DNA of 64,000 nt from Gyrodactylus bullatarudis (taxonomy: Eukaryota > Platyhelminthes > Monogenea > Gyrodactylidea > Gyrodactylidae): NCBI GenBank assembly GCA_012064415.1, contig SSNU01000302.1, forward strand, positions 1-64,000. The letters run 5' to 3'. The translations under genes and the position numbers were made by a program. Of the stretch, positions 21,785 through 33,526 are shown piece after piece (the first letter of the stretch is position 1; each line of letters begins with the position of its first letter). The notes under the pieces are model-generated. The model was not told the DNA's origin. It did not search any database and worked only from the letters and a program-made list of their open reading frames with translations.

Positions 21785-22375
21785 TAGGACCTACTGAGTT
21801 TCTTTCGTACCAGTCTCGGTGAGATCAATTAGTAAGCTGTAACATTCAGCGACATGGGCTATTCCATTACCAAATAAGACGTTCCTGTAGGATATATTAC
21901 CTAAGCACTTGGAACGAAATAATTCTAGTAACCTTTTACCTTTTTTTGAATTTTTCATGTGTAATTGATTGAATTTACTAAAATATGATTAGTTCACTGA
22001 ATGAAAAACTCATATAAAGAAAGTAACTGTTTAAATTACATTTCAACGAATGGAAACAGGTCAAAATTTAATATAAATGTGTTAATAAAAAATAAATGAT
22101 TGAAGTTGATTGGTTTCTTTCTTTAGCTCAGCTTTTCATTCAGTGAACTAATCAGTTTAGAGTAAATTCAAATTCAGTGAAAATTCACCTTTGAATAAAG
22201 CTAAATAAATTTGAGGCCAGGAATAGCATTAACTAAACCTAACCTAGCATTCAATTTTATTAAATTATCCCTTTCAGACAAAAATGTATACCAAACTAAA
22301 TGGTCTTGTAAAATATTATAGAAGTTTACAGTTTTTTAAACTCAAAATGTACGAAAAAAATACGATAAACTAATT

Positions 22376-22550
22376 ACAGTAAAAATATTTCTATTGAAAC
22401 ATCTTATTTTTATTGAAACCTATCTAAATGTATAGAAATAACTTGCTGCAGTCTGATTGGTCGAGATAAATAATACTTAATTAGGGGGTAAATATTCGTG
22501 TTTCAATAAAAATAAGATATTTCAATAGAAATATTTTTACTGTAAAAATC
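22376..22550. repeat. Inverted repeat, about 45-base arms
   Basis: ACAGTAAAAATATTTCTATT near 22376 is answered by AATAGAAATATTTTTACTGT ending near 22547, with TTTTATTGAAAC inside each arm. A small hairpin element, no coding. Confidence 0.7.
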
Positions 22551-22577
22551 TTACTATTATTGGGTTCTAAACTCATA

Positions 22578-22762
22578 GGGGAAGGTTAGAGAAAACAGAC
22601 GTATATTATAGTGATTAACCCCTTCGAACCCAGAGGTCGTATACGACCTCTAAATCAACAGTTTTAGGCGATCGCTGCATTTTGACGGGTTCGAAGGGGT
22701 CAACGTTATATTTCACTAGGTCTCTTCACTATAATATACGCCTGTTTTCTCTAACCTTCCCC
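22578..22762. repeat. 185-base palindromic element with nested TTAA element
   Basis: Outer arms GGGGAAGGTTAGAGAAAACA and their complement bound 22578-22762. Inside, 22615-22703 is a second inverted pair, TTAACCCCTTCGAACCC and GGGTTCGAAGGGGTCAA, containing the perfect palindrome GAGGTCGTATACGACCTC at 22633-22650. The inner unit looks like a TTAA-target MITE inserted in the loop of the outer one. Confidence 0.75.
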
Positions 22763-25700
22763 AAAGGGCCAAATTACTTAAATCGCCCATCGATATGAAA
22801 ATAATCTAATCTTCAAGTATTTAAATATTGAGCTATTGAAAAAAAAATAATGTCATTTTTACAACTTTATGTAAAGAAATACAAGTGTGAATTCAAGTTA
22901 AAATTATAAATATAAAAAACATTCTAAATTTGAAAATTTTCACAATCTTGTTTATCTTTTTTCAGAAACATGAAAATACTTGAAGATTAGTTTTGTCCTT
23001 GAGTCCTGAGTTGACTAGTTTTATTTTATTCTGCAATTCACAGAATGTTCAATTCTTGAGACAAATAATCATACCTAATTCAAACAACGATTTATTTAAT
23101 TTGCAAGACTTTGGTTTTGCTTATCACACTACAATGTCATTAAGCAGCTTAATTTAAGCTCACTTTCCAAAAGTAGATTGGCATAAATTTGCTTTTTTAT
23201 GGATCCATTTGCTTAAAAATTTTTATAAGTTATGATTTCTTCCTTAATGAGGCCAAAATATCAGAGAATAAATCATAGGGGAACGCTCAACTGACTTTTG
23301 AATTGACTTCCGATTAATATACAATGAATGTATAGAAAAGAATGATCAATGTTCGAGTTATTAAGGCAGTGCAAACTCCAAAATGACTGTAGTACAATTA
23401 ATCAAATCTGATTTTCCAGCAGGCACTCAGTGTATTAGTATCTGTCAACGGCCATTCATTGACATGAAAGAAAAATGATGTTTACGAAAGGGGTAATAAT
23501 AATCAGAGTATAGATTATCTCAGTGAAGATTATTAGGGAAAAGTTAATAAATTCTCTGAATCCTATGGGATATAGGGTTCTTCAGATTCAGAAAGATTCC
23601 GAAAATTTCCGAATCGCCACTATTTGACTTCAGATATAAATAAAAAATAATTATAAAATAAGTTCTGATTTTTTTAATTGTACAGAAATTCTACATATTA
23701 GTAATCAAATAACAATTCTTCTCTAAGGTTTATATTATTAATCCTTGATATTATGAAAGCTTGAAGAACGATACATAGGTCCAGAGAAAATCCCAGGTAA
23801 CGTTAGATATGGTTTTTGCGAAAAGAAAGGTATAAACTCTCTTTTAGACTTGTTGAAAGCTCTTGAATTTTAATTTGAACTATCTAATTTTTCAAGATAA
23901 AGAATTCACCTTATTATCGAAAATTGATACTTGTTTTAATGATTTTATTTTCGGTACCTTTCCGGGTTTTTTCAGATGGATCCGAATCTGAATTATCTGA
24001 AGAACCCTAATGAGGTACTTCCTAAGAAAAGTATATAAAGAAGAGGAACTGACTAAAATAAATATATTTAAAAAAAAAACAACTACTAATGAGTAATTTG
24101 TTGAAAATTTGAATATGTCATCTATGTCTAGCTCTCTATTACCAGAATGATTTTCTAAGTCATATCCAGGGCATCCGAAAATATGCTGATTTTCTTGGAA
24201 TATATTCTCTAAAATATTCTAAATAAATATGCTTTTTAAATGCCAATAAATATGCAAAATTGCTAGAAATAATTTCTTTTATATATAAACTAACCAGTAT
24301 TCTTAGCATAAACAACATTCAAAATCGAAGGTTTTCTCTTAAACGCTATTTCTGGGCAAAATTTGTCAACAAGCTTATCACTTTTGTTGATTTTTAGATG
24401 ATCATGCTAAGAAACTTTCAAACTTTTGTTTTTGGCTATTGACTAGAAAGTGACGAATAAAAAACTCTTATTTTGGATGATCCTAAAACTCATTCAAAGT
24501 AAAAAACTCTATCAGACAATCCTTCATTATTTGAACAATCTATTGGAAAAAAGATTGTGTGTTTTATTCAAATAGTCTAATTATATTCATGTTGACATCA
24601 AAATTGTCGAAAAAAATTCTTTATTCACTAAGGCTGAAAATAATCAAAACTATTCCAAATATGCTAAAGCATAATTTTGGATGCCCTGGTCATATCATTT
24701 AAAAATTAGGATAAACATGAAGGTGGGAATCGAGGAATTTTACAAAATTCTCAATTTATTCATCAAGAAATCTAATTTGATCAAGATATTTTGGAATCTA
24801 GATCATGTGACCCAATTTCATCTTTCTAAAAAAAGTTCAAAAAATTGGAATTTGGCGCTATTTCGAGGTTTGAAACATGCCATAATTTGCATAAAAATTG
24901 ATTTTTTCAAAATTTTCACACCTCATGATCTAGATTTCAGTAAATCCTGATCAATTGAGAATATTTTTAAAAAATCATAAATCTTCATATTGCAGTCATT
25001 TTACGAAATTAATAACGTTAGGCTTCCTTATCAATATTATTAATAAGTTATTACTAATATTGAAATAATAATAACTAAAGACGAAATAATGCCCCTGCAT
25101 ATTCGAATAGCCTGCAATTTTGTTTAAGAGTTTCACTAAATTCGAAAAAATTAAAACTAATTTTGAGAAACCCATTTGATAATTATACCTGTTATTATCT
25201 ATCTTGGGAACTTGCTCATTAATATCGTAAAATAACAAGGTATTATTGTGTTTTGTTACAATAATAAATATAATTTTTTTCAATAATTTTGATTGAAACT
25301 TTTTCTGCTTTCTAGTTAATCCTTAGTGATGAATAGAGCACTGCTTTTCTTCTTATGGATTTTTCTAACTCGCAGATGTGTCTTCAATTCCTATAGATAA
25401 ATTTAAATATATATTTTAAAAAGCTCAAATACTCATGGATTCCGAGTCAGATGCAAAACATAAAAATATTTTTGCTAGAATAAGAAACCAGCTTAGCGTA
25501 AGTGGTATAGCACTCAAACTAAATTTTCCATTAATCATTACGAACAAAGTTCAAATCTCTGCCCGTTTATATTTTGAAATTAGCCTTCAGAAAATTTCCG
25601 ACTCCTAGATTCAAGTATTTCAAGCAAAGATTTTTGCATGAATAAAATGCTCAGGGTTTGAAAATTACCAAATGTTAAGTTAATTGTTGAATTTAGCTAT

Positions 25701-26621
25701 TTTTTCGAAGAAGAGCGTTGCTCTAGTGATGAATAATGATGTGTTAGAGTCAAATTGGCGCCTCTCCCCCATTTATTGCAATCTAAAAAGATGAATCAAA
25801 GACAAAATAAAATGAACTCAATCTTTAAAAATCAACAAGAGTAGAAGCACTATTTATTCTGATGTTATATAACACACAACAATAGATCAGAGAGAAAAAG
25901 TAAGAGATATCAGTGAGATATCTATATACGGGGGCAACATCGAGTGGAAGAAAAATGTAAAAATATTCTCACCACATTCTCCCACACAAATAGCTCAATA
26001 GGATGTCTAACAGCTATTAAAAATATTGATATAAAACGGAGGGTGTAGACAGAGAGTCAGAGAAACTGAAAACATTGAAGATACCACTGAGGAGTCTCTA
26101 ATTCATGGATTTTCCTACCCCACCCTTTCTCTCTCTCCTGTTCCTCAGTGTTCCTGATCTGTTTTTCTTTCTTATTTTGGCAAAATGATTTATTTTTTGG
26201 TAATGTGATCCTCTGATCTCGTCCCACATCTGCTTTCACTACTACTGCTATCATCACTGTTATTTTTTACTCCTCATCCAACATTAAGAACAACGACAGA
26301 TAACCTCCACCCCCTTATTGATGTTAATAGAAAAGTTGATTTTGTACTCGTATGCAATATGAAAAAGTGGCTAATCTTTTAGAAAGATTTTAGGTTATTA
26401 AAGAGTCATTTTTAGGCATTCTAAAGCAGTAAAAATACTTCGATATCGGAATACAACTTGATAAGCACCAAATAAGAGGATCTACTGGAAAGTTACAAAT
26501 TGAATGCATTCCCGAAGAAGAGACAAAAAGTAAAATGAGTTATGAAACTCCCAACCCTCATCCCCTTGTTTCATTGACGAGCTATACAATCGTTTCAACA
26601 AATGGAAGTGCTCAAAATTTT
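22763..26621. other. Intergenic, sparse repeat fragments
   Basis: No gene is supported. 24707-25000 is a decayed family B foldback. Around 25487-25565 is a weak tRNA-like stretch (TAGCGTAAGTGGTATAGC and AGTTCAAATCTC) without good stems, perhaps an old SINE. The rest is AT-rich and unremarkable. Confidence 0.5.
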
Positions 26622-27265
26622 GATTTTTACAAAAATCTCATTTTTTCATCAAGGTATCGAAATTTTTGAAAGATTTTTTGGTAACTGATTCAAAATGTAC
26701 AGTGTACACTTTTACTGATTTGAGAAAAAAAGTTTTTTTGGAAAATTTTAGTGACATTTTAATATCCGAGATGACGCGAATTTTTTAAAACTTTGAGTTG
26801 AAAATTTTTGTTTATCTCAAGGTCTGAGGTTCATCATTAGACAAAGAAAATATTTACTCTTATTCATTTTTTTGAAAAAAACCCGTCATTTTGAAATGAT
26901 CTTGGATCACCCTAGTTTCAATCAATTTCAAAGCAGTAAAAATGATCGAAAAATAGGAAGTAGACTTTCGAAAGTAAATGGTATGTTCTTTCAATAAAAT
27001 AAATAAGAGTAAATATTTTCTTTGTCTAATGATGACCCAGAAAAAAAACGTTTGATTCCTCTCAGACCTTGAAATAAGCAAAAACTCAAAGTTTAAAAAA
27101 TCGCGCCATCTCGAATTTAAAAATGTCTCTAAAATTTTCCAAAAAGACTTTTTTTCAAAATTATTTTCCAAAATCAGTGAAAGTGTAGATTTTGAATTAG
27201 TTATCAAAAAATTTTGATACCTTGATGAAAAAATGAGATTTTTGTAAAAATCATGAATTCCCAAA
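26622..27265. repeat. Foldback element related to family B
   Basis: TTTTTACAAAAATCTCATTT at the left is mirrored by AAATGAGATTTTTGTAAAAA at the right. Interior blocks (CGCGAATTTTTTAAA versus TTTAAAAAATCGCG) also mirror each other, making a hairpin of about 640 bases. The minus-strand open frame across it is an accident of the repeat. Confidence 0.75.
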
Positions 27266-27593
27266 AGCATCGAGAATAGCTTCATATCCAAACCCGAGTG
27301 GAGTCTGTTTTTGTAGCTTAAAAAATTTTCTTTCTAATGAGGGGTGAAAAAAGTATTTAAAGAATCAGTTCAAAATATCGCTCAAGAAAGTGCTCCGATG
27401 GTTCATGATTCGTTCGTTTTGTCTTAACTTCCTTCTGAGTTCAGTATCAAATAATATTCATGAAGAAGTTGGACAATATTATGAATTGATTTGATATTTC
27501 AAACTGGATTTAATAGATACTCAATAACTTTAGAGGTTGTTGATAACACAATGAAAGTTACATAAACCTAATTGATATGAAGAATTCTTCGAA

Positions 27594-27968
27594 TCTTCAT
27601 TGAAGATGAGAATTTCCTTGTTTTGCAAAACACTCAATATTTATTTCGGAAAATCAAAAATATTTCTGAAAAAAATTAATCTGACCGAAATTAGACCGAT
27701 TTTTGAATTTCGAAAATGCACCAGATTTTCACTTTTTCTACTTTTGAGCTCAAATTTTTTTATCGATTCCAAAGATTTGAAACAGTTATGTGCAGATATT
27801 CGAAGAATTTGAATTTGAAAGATTGAATTTTATCAGAAATATTTTTGAATTATTTGGCTTATTTCATTATGGAATTCGAAAAATAAATTTTTTTCTGATT
27901 TTCCGAAATATATTTATAATAATATTGAGTGTTTTGCAAAACAAGAATATCTTCATGTCAACTAGCTT
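27594..27968. repeat. Family A foldback copy, shortened
   Basis: Left GAAGATGAGAATTTCC arm and right TCTTCATGTCAACTAGCTTTA. The blocks TTTTGCAAAACACTCAATAT and ATATTGAGTGTTTTGCAAAA are exact complements. The open frames here are repeat sequence. Confidence 0.72.
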
Positions 27969-28720
27969 TAATTCGATTGGATAGAATGAATCGGCTAAAT
28001 AAAAATATCAAATAAGTTGTTCCTAAACACCTAGAACGAAATGCTTCTTGTTAATCTTGCAACGTTTAGCTCAAAATTATTTCGAAGATTCAATGCAATT
28101 CGGTACTGAATTCTCGGATCATCAACTGAATTCAAATTTGGCCATAGACGCTGAGAAAAAAAATAGTTTGACATGTGTGAATTCTGGAAAATTTGAAATC
28201 TTCCTCCGACGATGATCCAAAAATTTCTTATCAAATCTTTGAAAAGCTAAATTTTAGGTTTTGTAAAAATTCTGACATCAAGCTTGGTTCTGATTGGTCG
28301 AAAATAATTTCCCATTCTGTCTGTAAATGAGTGAGTAAAAATTAACTACCACTTTCGAGAATAAAATTTAACCATAAAATTTACCCCATAATTCAAATAT
28401 AGAATTGTTCTGATTAGACTCTTATCGAATTGTTCAGGATTTGTTCAGAATGAAGTAGTCAAATGATAATAAATAATTTCGACATTTCAAGAGGACAAAT
28501 AACTCTGATGAAATATAATATAATAATTTTTTCCCTCTCTATTTCACATCATAAAAACTCCTGAGAGTGAAGAAAAATGAGACAGTTGATTGTCAACGGA
28601 AATTCACGTGAAATAGATAGATAGCTGAAATTCTTTTCATTATTATTCACTGGAGGTGAGAATACACACTTTTCAATTAGAAATAAATTACATTTTCTTT
28701 TACAACAAATAAACAGTTTT
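27969..28720. other. Intergenic with repeat scraps
   Basis: 28018-28060 matches an arm of the ribozyme element at 21540-21939 (CACCTAGAACGAAAT block). 28080-28250 is a decayed family A interior. Nothing else is recognised. Confidence 0.45.
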
Positions 28721-28889
28721 ATAAGGGGTGGTCTGATGATATCTATGCCTGTCGAAAGATGAATTTTAACGAATTAGCAGCCATATAAACACGGTGTCGC
28801 CAATGATGTTTTTTTGAAAGTTTTATCTTGTTATATGTTCTTTCATTTAATTCTGCTAGACTCAAACTGTGGAAAAATATTAGTAAAAT

Positions 28890-28945
28890 AGATTTTATTA
28901 GAACGTAAACGTTTCGGTCAAGTACCTTCTTCAGTGGATGAAGAT
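28890..28945 (-). ncRNA. Degenerate hammerhead motif, Penelope 3'-end type
   Basis: On the minus strand, CUGAAGA is followed by A, a GGU/ACC stem II, GAAA, and a stem III that pairs ACG with CGU around a UUUA loop. I find no good stem I, so it is probably dead. Similar CTGATGAAGG...CCGAAACG strings occur at ends of animal Penelope-like elements. No RT fragment is seen beside it. Confidence 0.45.
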
Positions 28946-29514
28946 GCATGTAATCCGAAATCTTTTCAGTTCTATCTAGAAACCTCAGACTAAAGTTCTT
29001 AGTATTCCTATCGTTAAGGATCTGAAAAACCATTCATAAATAAATTTGAAAACCAATGAGATGATCTGATAATTTATGAAAGTTGAAGCCTGTCGAAGCC
29101 AACACTCTCATAGACAATTTTCGTTACAACAGACGAAAAAAATATTTTGTAAACGAGTTGGTGAGAAATCTACTCAACCCTCTCCAAGCAGGTTCTCAAA
29201 GAAAGTGATGCTCACAGTTTTCTGGAACAGAAAACGAGTATTCCACTATGAACTGATGAATTATCTCAAAGATATCTGGACTTGTTAAGGGAAATAGTTG
29301 TAAAATTAAGAGAAAAAATCAACAAAGATAACGCCTGACCACATCTGGAAAGAGATGTCATTGATCCACCTTATAGTCCTGACCTAAACTTTTCAGGTCG
29401 ATCCAACACTTATTAAAGGGTAAAAAATTTCTCAATAAAGGAGATTTCGGAAATGTTTTTTATCTTTTAAGTCTCATTTCTTTTGACTCAACCTGATAAT
29501 AAATTTCGACCAAA

Positions 29515-30212
29515 TTAACCCTTTCTGTGCCGGGATTATTTCACAATTTTTATAAAAACCAAAATTTAGCTATGAAGATACCAAGTTAATTGGCCAAAAA
29601 TATTACTAATGCAAGTTCACATTGTGGGCTTCAATTTAAACTTTAATAGATTCAGAAACCTATGAACTTTTGAACTTTGAGTTGAAAATTTTTGCTGATT
29701 TCAATGTGAGAGAGTGATCAAAAGTTTATTAAGGATCCCAATTAGTCAAAGAAACCGATGATCATAATTAAATTTTTGATAAATTCGTCATTTTTCTGGG
29801 ATCTTGAAATATCAAATTTCATCGACTTTCAAGTAGGGAAAATGATGGAAAAATCAAAATTTGATTTTCACACGATTATGGGGTGATTCTTAAAACACGA
29901 TTCAGCATATTTGATTTCTTTGACTAATTGAGATCCTGAAAATCAACTTTTGATCACTCTCTCACATTGTAATCAACAAAAATTTTCAACTAAAAATTCA
30001 AAAAAATGGGAATTTGGCGCTACTTCAAGATGTCAATTTTGCCGTAATTTCCTTAAAAATTGATTTTTTCTTAGTACCGTGAAAGAGGGCCTCATGATCT
30101 AGATTTCAAAAAATCTTGATCAAGTTCGATTTCTTGATGAAAAAATTAAGAATTTTGTAAAAATCATAATTTCCCATCTTCATATTAACTCCATCGGCAC
30201 CGAAAGGGTTAA
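29515..30212. mobile_element. TTAA-flanked MITE, 698 bases
   Basis: TTAACCCTTTCTGTGCCG at the left and CGGCACCGAAAGGGTTAA at the right, both ending in TTAA, the target of piggyBac-type transposases. The interior contains a family B-like foldback (29655-30195). No transposase gene; it would need one in trans. Confidence 0.8.
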
Positions 30213-31066
30213 TATGTCTATTATTCAAGCCAAATATCAGTAACTAGTGGCTTTACATCTTCGAAATCGATAAAATTAAATTGAGCTCAAAAGTTGAAAA
30301 AGTGTAAATTTTGGAAATTATCTTAACAACTATTCGGAATGAAATACTGAGTTTTTTAGTCAAAATAATCATCTTTGTATCAACTACTAACTCTACATAT
30401 AACTCTCCTTGGCCAATTACTACAAAACATTCAAATCAATATTCAGTGAATTGTCGTATGGACAGAAATGAGAAAAAGGCCAAAAGGAATATTGAATTGC
30501 TGTAAGAATATTTTTACTTGTAGTTCAATAGTAATTCATCTTGAGGATAAAAAATGTATTTTACATCTGTTATTTTGTATCATGGTGGAAGAAATAATAT
30601 TACATTCACTCTTTAGATCTTGCCTACCAAGTTTTTGAATCCTCTCTCTGAAGTTTCGATCAGGTAAGGATTTAAAGACTCGATAAGGGAAAAATATTCG
30701 TGTATTCTCTTGAGAATGTCTTAAAAATCGTCATATTTCTTGAGCTTATGCTGCAAAAATCAATTCTACACACTACTCAAGAGTAATTTAATTTTACAAC
30801 CTTGGTTGATTAAAGTTGAGAAGAAAACTGATTGGTTTAATGTTTTGATTGGGCACACAAGGTTTTAATCATCTTAAGCTTTTTGAAAAATCTCACGCCA
30901 GAAGAAGAATACGACATGTATTCGAAATATTGCAATATTGTGTGAGTCCAAACTATTTTTATCAGGGTAATCTAAATTTTTAAATTCATTATTTTTAAGA
31001 AATACTACACCTTTCTCTCCCCTTTTTTTATACAGATAGACCAATACAAGCCAAAAAACAACATAA
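30213..31066. other. Intergenic, no gene seen
   Basis: AT-rich. A short family A interior fragment lies at about 30255-30310. Nothing else is supported. Confidence 0.4.
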
Positions 31067-31696
31067 AGCTAGTTGACATGAAGATGAGAATTTCCTATTT
31101 TTACAAAAAACTCAATATTTTTATCTAGAAAGTCAGGAAAAAATATATATTTAGGACTCCACTATGAAATGAAATGATTAGTTTCTAATACAAAAAAAAT
31201 TTCCGAAAAAAATTTAATCTGACCAAAATTGAACCGTTTTTTGAATTTCGGAAATGTTTCAAATTTCCACTTTTTCAACTTTCAAATCCAAAATTTTTAT
31301 CGATTTCAAAGATTTGAAGCAGTTAAATATTGATATTCAGGATCAAAATTAGACGAAGATTTCGAATTCGCCTGCAGGAATTCACAGAAATTCGTCATTA
31401 CGATGGGAAATCGAACCATTTGAATTTTTCGATTATCACGAGGGTAAATGATCCAGAATATAGAGATTGAACTTTTTCTTGGAAAGAGTAATTTTCTATC
31501 AAATTCTACGGCCAAATTCGAAATCTTCGTCTAATTTTGGTCAGATTAAATTTTTTTCGGAAATTTTTTTTGTATTAGAAACTAATCAGCTCATTTCATA
31601 GTGGAGTCCTAAATATATATTTTTTCCTGACTTTCTAGATAAAAATATTGAGTTTTTTGTAAAAATAGGAAATTCTCATCTTCATGTCAATTAGGT
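31067..31696. mobile_element. Best-preserved family A foldback MITE (630 bases)
   Basis: The element runs AAGCTAGTTGACATGAAG to its near-complement, and almost its entire length is one inverted repeat with about 300-base arms. It is flanked by TA on both sides, suggesting a Tc1/mariner-type target. Interior has CGAATTCGCCTGCAGGAATT near its centre. It could form a long RNA hairpin if transcribed. No coding. Confidence 0.85.
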
Positions 31697-33093
31697 TTAG
31701 TTAGGTAACAAGTGAACAACGTTATAGTCAATCTATGCCAGCTCCCTGAAGAACTACTTGGTTCAAAATTATGAGTTAAAACCACTTTTGAAAAGATTTC
31801 TCTAAAAAGATCATTTATGAAGCCATCTGAGAATTTTTGAAATCAATCTCCAATCGTCAAGTGCCTTTTCCAGCGAGTAATTTGAAATCTTTTTAATTTT
31901 ATCTATCATTCTTATCAAAGCGTATCAAATTTGAATAAATCAGGCTACCCGTGAACAAATCCGACACCTGTTCAATAATACAATAGGAATCAATTCCAAA
32001 ATAACTCCACAAGATCATTGAAAATAAATTTGGAAGTTAACACCAAAATCTCAGAAACCTAAAATTTTGAACATCTCACGAAAAAATAAAGCCTGATAGT
32101 TTTAGTGGTACCGCAAAATTCCAACTCAAAAATTTTACTGTTTAATGAGTGATCAAATTCGGTTATTTATTTCAAATCAGGAAGAAATTTGCATATATTT
32201 CTGCACTACAGATAACACTGTTATTGGTAAAATATTCCTAAAGATATGCTCATTTAAATCCAAGAAATCAAAGATTACTTACCCAGATCTGATTGAGATT
32301 CAGTCTATAGCCTATTAATTAATAAAATGTCAGAATTATTATTCTCACATTTTTAGAGTCATAATTTAAGAAGTGACTGAACTTAATGAGAATTCTGAAT
32401 AATTTATTATTTTGATGGATGGGAAAATACCAGTATTATTTTTAAATAAAGACATTCCTTATGGTTTTGGAAAAGAACATTACCTAGCTAATTGAATAAA
32501 ATAAAATAGCGATCAGAATACAGTAATCTAGGAATTTTTGAAAGAACTTGAACTCAAAAGGAAGTTAAGTTTTACGCCTTCCTGCTTCTTAGATGTGATC
32601 AGATCAATTAATAAAAGTTCTCAAAAATATATGATAAATGTGGAAGACTTTGAAGAGACCTTCGTTGTTTCTTAACTTTAGATAAAATAATACTCTTATA
32701 AACTTTCATTATACAGTTGTACCTCCATTGGTCCAGGCTTTGATATTTCCTGCATAATTTTCTTGCATCAAAGGGTTCAGAGCCCTTATATACCATGCTA
32801 CGTTGAAATTTTTAGTTTTGTAAGAAGGATTTATTTCTCATTTGTGGTTGTAGGAAAGGTGAGGGGGAGGTAAAAGTCAAAGTTTGAAAAGACAAAAAAA
32901 ATTATTTTTTAAATCCAAAATCAAAACTATTCCAATGGGGTAGAGAGGAGAGGGATAGGTATGTTAAATTTTTTATAGAGGTACAAGTGTATTATCCCTG
33001 AATTAAAGTTATTAAGTTTGGAATTGTATGGTTAGGAATATATATCACATGTTAAGCCAATCTCGATAAATTGGAATGTACATTGTACACCTA
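31697..33093. other. Intergenic, no gene seen
   Basis: The first 40 bases (GAACAACGTTATAGTCAATC block) recur at 63503-63535, so a small dispersed repeat starts here. The rest is AT-rich without recognised features. Confidence 0.4.
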
Positions 33094-33500
33094 GTTAATA
33101 TGAAGATGGGAATTTATTATTTTTATATCAAGAAATCGAATTTGATCAAGATTTTTTTAAAATTCAGATCATGAGCCCATATTGATGATATGGAGGGAAA
33201 TTTTTTGAAAAAATCAATTGAACTTTGAGTTTAAAGATTTTGCTGATTTCAAAGTGAGAGAGTGATCAAAAGATGATTTCTAGGATTAGACGAAGATATC
33301 AAATAAGCTGAATCTGATTTTGAGAATCAACCCATCATCGTGTGGAAATTAAAATTTTATTTTTTAATAATTTTACCTGCTTGAAAATCGAAAAATCAAA
33401 AGAATTATTTTCATGAAATATATGATAATTTTTCAAATATCGACGAAAACCCCATTTTTCGAACTTGGGAGTGAAAGTTTTCAGGATCAAGATGAGACAA
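33094..33500. repeat. Family B-like foldback fragment
   Basis: GTTAATATGAAGATGGGAAT left arm and the GAAATCGAATTTGATCAAGA block match other foldback copies. The right end is replaced by Penelope sequence. Confidence 0.55.
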
Positions 33501-33526
33501 GAAAATAAATTAGGCTAAATCTGTTC

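Larger units (their letters stand above)
21540..21939 (-). mobile_element. 400-bp inverted-repeat element carrying a hammerhead ribozyme
   Basis: Two arms of about 140 bases (21540-21679 and 21798-21939) are near-perfect inverted copies; both contain GGTAATATATCC-like and CCGAGACTGGTACGAAAG blocks. The 118-base spacer holds, on the minus strand, a tRNA-like B box (GGTTCAAATCC, 21784-21774) and then a hammerhead ribozyme. A piece of one arm recurs near 28018-28060. Possible origins are a retrozyme-like or SINE-like retroelement copied as a head-to-head dimer, or a Penelope-derived terminal repeat. No protein is encoded. Confidence 0.8.

Noticed and set aside
25487..25565. A tRNA gene
   Set aside because: A-box and B-box-like strings are present, but acceptor and T stems do not pair; probably an old SINE.
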